Part shown: positions 7,965-9,038 of the stretch, piece by piece
How the letters are laid out: each line of letters begins with the position of its first letter
Position numbering within the stretch: the first letter of the stretch is position 1
From: an uncultured Macromonas sp.
Lineage (GTDB): Bacteria > Pseudomonadota > Gammaproteobacteria > Burkholderiales > Burkholderiaceae
DNA length: 9,038 nt
Direction: 5' to 3'
Assembly (NCBI GenBank): GCA_946481585.1
Contig: CAMLOF010000110.1
Coordinates: 1-9,038 of the forward strand
Notes under the pieces: generated by a model
Databases searched by the model: none
What the model was told of the DNA's origin: nothing
What the model saw: the letters and a program-made list of their open reading frames with translations, nothing else
Made by a program: the position numbers and the translations under genes

Positions 7965-7968
<4 letters not shown>
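5614..7968 (-). CDS. FtsX-type ABC transporter permease with duplicated domain
   Basis: Inner-membrane permease of the MacB/FtsX (type VII-like) superfamily, 784 residues. It has an internal duplication: each half is a membrane segment, a large extracytoplasmic domain (about 42-265 and 452-648), then an FtsX domain (about 266-390 and 650-784). The repeats still look alike: [17 protein letters not shown] (291-307) against [18 protein letters not shown] (682-699). Predicted membrane segments lie near 19-37, 266-288, 311-333, 355-377, 430-447, 652-673, 706-728 and 745-767, eight in all. MacB itself has only four per chain, so one chain here may supply a full two-domain permease. The start is the GTG at 7968-7966, overlapping the ATPase stop as GTGA, with GGGAG (7981-7977) 8 bases before it. 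FtsX-fold permeases with adaptors usually act as mechanotransmitters for efflux of peptides, lipids, antibiotics or toxins; which applies here is unknown. Confidence 0.9.
5617..5621 (-). promoter_or_regulatory. Ribosome binding site deciding the adaptor start
   Basis: GGGAG on the minus strand lies within the last codons and stop region of the permease gene, 5 bases before the ATG at 5611. It would be too close to serve the overlapping GTG at 5617, so it favours the ATG as start of the HlyD-type adaptor. The overlap with the upstream reading frame suggests coupled translation. Confidence 0.55.

Positions 7969-9038
<1,070 letters not shown>

Overview
This looks like an ordinary chromosomal window from a GC-rich betaproteobacterium, most probably a member of the Burkholderiales close to Comamonadaceae (Hydrogenophaga/Acidovorax-like). 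The placement rests on the high GC, the GC-ending codon use, the sequences of GlnB, NadE and Ppa, and the gene content; it is an inference, not a database match. Both edges cut through genes: hppA on the left and glnB on the right. I see no tRNA, rRNA, CRISPR array, insertion sequence, integrase or prophage gene.

Layout, left to right. (1) Positions 1-545, minus: N-terminal quarter of a membrane-bound proton/sodium-translocating pyrophosphatase (hppA). (2) Positions 546-807: divergent regulatory region with a very strong 49-nt hairpin in the hppA leader and an AT-rich operator-like repeat. (3) Positions 808-1347, plus: soluble inorganic pyrophosphatase (ppa). (4) Positions 1423-2619, minus: a DUF482/FemAB-like GNAT-superfamily protein, convergent with ppa across a hairpin. 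(5) Positions 2618-4363, plus: glutamine-dependent NAD+ synthetase (nadE). Its start is head-to-head with that of the DUF482 gene, with no spacer. (6) Positions 4385-8681, minus: a compact three-gene ABC efflux-type operon transcribed right to left as ATPase, FtsX-type permease, HlyD-type adaptor, with 4-base overlaps. (7) Positions 8737 to the end, plus: nitrogen regulatory protein P-II (glnB), cut 12 or so residues before its end.

How the genes fit together. hppA and ppa are two different solutions to pyrophosphate removal, one conserving energy as an ion gradient and one releasing heat, controlled from one shared region. NadE makes AMP and pyrophosphate, so it supplies the substrate of both enzymes. 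nadE and glnB are, to my knowledge, often neighbours in betaproteobacteria, and P-II control of a NadE has been reported in Herbaspirillum/Azospirillum. Here they are separated by the opposite-strand ABC module, which is the most interesting arrangement in the window. I do not see a convincing new biological system; the points worth checking are regulatory structures and gene order.
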